Shown here one piece after another: positions 62,688-64,000 of a stretch of DNA of 64,000 nucleotides. The position numbers were made by a program, and so were the translations under genes. Below the pieces are notes generated by a model. The model was not told where the DNA came from. It saw only the letters and a list, made by a program, of their open reading frames with translations, and did not search any database. The first letter of the stretch is position 1. Every line of letters begins with the position of its first letter. Source of the DNA: Geothrix paludis (GTDB lineage: Bacteria > Acidobacteriota > Holophagae > Holophagales > Holophagaceae); contig NZ_JAKZLC010000004.1 of NCBI RefSeq assembly GCF_022808815.1, forward strand, positions 396,536-460,535, given 5' to 3'.

Positions 62688-63260
62688 TTAGCTGGACCAT
62701 AGTTTAATTCGTTCTTGAAGCTGACGTTGTTTTTCAGCCACTTCATAGCTGTTCCAGAGGTCGCGGTATACCTTGTTCAAAGTGCTGTGCGAGGCTGGCT
62801 CACCCCAGAGCGATACGAGCCATTTGGTATCGGCCTTGGTGAGGAGAGGAAGTTGGTTGTACCCGAGTCGATCATAGGTGAAGGGAAGCGACTTCATGAC
62901 AGCGCCTGGGACTGATTGAAATACATTGAAGCCAGGTTGCTGAAGGTAGTCGGAGTATGGAACACCGAACGACTCGATGGCGGCGAGCCAATACAAAAGA
63001 GCTAACTCCCCGGAGAAGGGTGATGACGATTTTCTGCGCGCCCGAATGAGTGCTCTAGTCGCAATTGCTGCTTCACGGAATGCCCCTGGGAGGGGGAGAT
63101 TTTCAATTGCGAGCTTCAGTCGTTCAATTGGCTGATCTCGCATTTGTTTGATTCGGTCTGCCCAAAAAGTGTCCTCATGAATGCTTTCGCGTAGGCTACT
63201 CCAGAACTCGACTTGTCGGACTGCCGCATCGGAGACATTGGTGGTGTCGAGCCAGAGCAT
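62688..63260 (-). CDS. Hypothetical protein (cassette gene)
   Basis: A 190-residue soluble protein, mainly helical and rich in Trp and aromatic residues (ELALLYWLAAIESFGVPYSDY, then SLPFTYDRLGYNQLPLL). The stop immediately follows attC and the start is 7 bp from the next one, so the cassette is compact. No family is recognised. Confidence 0.65.
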   Translation of the reverse strand: MLWLDTTNVSDAAVRQVEFWSSLRESIHEDTFWADRIKQMRDQPIERLKLAIENLPLPGAFREAAIATRALIRARRKSSSPFSGELALLYWLAAIESFGVPYSDYLQQPGFNVFQSVPGAVMKSLPFTYDRLGYNQLPLLTKADTKWLVSLWGEPASHSTLNKVYRDLWNSYEVAEKQRQLQERIKLWSS

Positions 63261-63267
63261 ATCTGAC

Positions 63268-63391
63268 GCCTAACGAATGAAGCTAACCGGCCCTGCCTGC
63301 ACCGAGGCGACAAGCGGAGTCGAGATAGCGAAATGATGAGAGAGAACGAAAGGCAATGCAGGCGGGGTCCGAGTTGAGCGGAGGGTTAGGC
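63268..63391 (-). repeat. attC site
   Basis: 124 bp, cores GCCTAAC and GTTAGGC; left arm GGCCCTGCCTGC. Confidence 0.94.
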
Positions 63392-63853
63392 TCAGGCTGT
63401 AATGCTGAGGTATTTTTTGAAGAGAGCTTTTGCGGCCGCTGGTTGCTCTGTGAACCAGGTGAGGTTTTCATGCATGGTATCCACGACCTGCCTGTGATTG
63501 TAGTTTGGAGGTGGCTCCATGGTGTAGTCACAGTACTGAAGGTTGGCGGTGTGTAGATGATTTGCATGTGAAAATGCAGCATCAAGATATTGTCTGACTT
63601 CATCAGGAAACAGGAAATCAGCCTCTGCGGTAGCTGCATAAAAGCCGAACATTTCATTAATGTCTGGCTTCGCCGTTTGAATGACTGATGAAATAAATCT
63701 GTGTGTGGCCTGATAAATTGCTAATCTGCGCTCATACCGATCCATGTTGATTTTGAGTTCTGCTGCGCGCCATTGCTGCCAAGCGATGTAGGTAGTTATG
63801 AGTGCGATCAATGGGGTGAGTAGGCCTTGTAGAACTTGCAGCCAGTAGGGCAT
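63392..63853 (-). CDS. Hypothetical protein with N-terminal membrane helix (cassette gene)
   Basis: A 153-residue protein. One transmembrane helix (LQGLLTPLIALITTYIAW) is followed directly by QQWRAAELKINMDRYERRLAIY, a pattern common in short hypothetical proteins where a helix hairpin follows the anchor. The rest is soluble and helical with several histidines. The stop abuts attC. Function unknown. Confidence 0.7.
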   Translation of the reverse strand: MPYWLQVLQGLLTPLIALITTYIAWQQWRAAELKINMDRYERRLAIYQATHRFISSVIQTAKPDINEMFGFYAATAEADFLFPDEVRQYLDAAFSHANHLHTANLQYCDYTMEPPPNYNHRQVVDTMHENLTWFTEQPAAAKALFKKYLSITA

Positions 63854-63873
63854 GTTTCAAGCCTCCAAGTAGA

Positions 63874-63997
63874 GCCTAACGAATGAAGCTAACCGGCCCC
63901 GCCTGCACCGAGGCGTTGAGCGGAGCCGAGGAAGCGAGAAGTTGAGATAGAGCGGAAGACAATGCAGGCTGGGTCCGAGTTGAGCGGAGGGTTAGGG
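63874..63997 (-). repeat. attC site at the window edge
   Basis: 124 bp, core GCCTAAC on the left. The right core reads GTTAGGG, so the last base departs from the GTTRRRY consensus. The next cassette begins at 63998 and is cut by the window end. Confidence 0.9.
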
Positions 63998-64000
63998 GCC

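Larger units (their letters stand above)
46270..64000 (-). mobile_element. Sedentary chromosomal integron cassette array (right end outside window)
   Basis: 28 intact attC sites of 123-126 bp, plus three decayed ones, alternate with short genes all read on the minus strand. Each site is bounded by 7-base cores, RYYYAAC and GTTRRRY (usually GCCTAAC and GTTAGGC). Long complementary arms lie inside (GGACCCGCCTGCA with TGCAGGCGGGGTCC). On the coding strand the gene-proximal inner box is GCTCAAC (7 nt) and the distal one GTTAGC (6 nt). The extra base fixes attC polarity and agrees with the gene direction. High similarity between sites is typical of sedentary integrons such as the Vibrio superintegron. 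The integrase and attI should lie beyond 64000; otherwise this is a CALIN-type cluster. Confidence 0.93.

Noticed and set aside
63283-63657. Several short minus-strand frames ending in attC text such as LRSTRTPPALPSALSQ
   Set aside because: They are attC translated in one frame joined to spacer; the same text recurs at many sites and reflects the repeat, not homologous proteins.
46270-64000. Direct repeats at regular intervals suggested a CRISPR array
   Set aside because: Repeats are about 124 bp, internally palindromic with integron core boxes, and spacers are variable-length genes of 170-900 bp.
46270-64000. Insertion sequences or a transposon carrying the cassette genes
   Set aside because: No transposase-like reading frame or terminal inverted repeat was found; boundaries are integron core sites.

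Overview
The window is a GC-rich bacterial chromosome segment. Its left 45 kb is a dense replication-origin neighbourhood and its right 17 kb is a large integron cassette array. Lipoproteins with lipoboxes, a CsgG-like protein and the gene content point to a Gram-negative bacterium. Gene style and GC suggest Acidobacteriota, class Holophagae (Geothrix/Holophaga-like). That placement is inference, because no rRNA gene is present.

1-18.8 kb: an OxyR-type regulator, cut by the left edge, faces a rubrerythrin / double-cluster Fe-S protein / DUF3501 peroxide-defence operon, with a well-spaced OxyR-like operator between them. Then come yceH, a secreted barnase-like RNase with its barstar-like inhibitor, an MFS carrier, an M4 metalloprotease, an RDD protein, two tandem KimA-like potassium permeases, an EamA-type half transporter, lipA, a purB operon (with an Asd-like protein and a ferredoxin), glyA and a gamma-glutamylcyclotransferase.

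18.8-45.7 kb: gyrA, gyrB, dnaN and dnaA are read leftwards. rpmH, rnpA, yidC, jag, mnmE and gatB are read rightwards. This divergent layout places the origin at about 25-27 kb. Four parS-like 14-mers (two perfect, two with one mismatch) are scattered from 18.7 to 38.0 kb. Further right are a cystathionine-synthase-family enzyme coupled to a ThiS-like sulfur carrier, ribD, ftsY, a TPR protein, lon, nrdR, an OsmC protein, a CsgG/SHOCT lipoprotein-type protein and rsmB.

46.3-64 kb: a sedentary chromosomal integron (superintegron-like) array. It has 28 well-preserved attC sites of 123-126 bp and three decayed ones. These delimit 30 complete cassettes, all read on the minus strand. attC polarity agrees with gene polarity, so attI and the integrase should lie to the right of base 64000, unless this is an integrase-less cluster. 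Most cassette products are small, unrecognised, and predicted to be membrane-bound or secreted. Recognisable ones are GNAT, cupin, YCII, TspO, a PD-(D/E)XK nuclease, BamE-like, DUF4145 and SnoaL-like proteins. The attC sites also supply translation signals: the outer box donates TAA stops to eleven genes and an AGG Shine-Dalgarno-like triplet to about a dozen. Sites decay progressively towards the distal (left) end. Cassettes point towards the predicted origin, head-on to replication.
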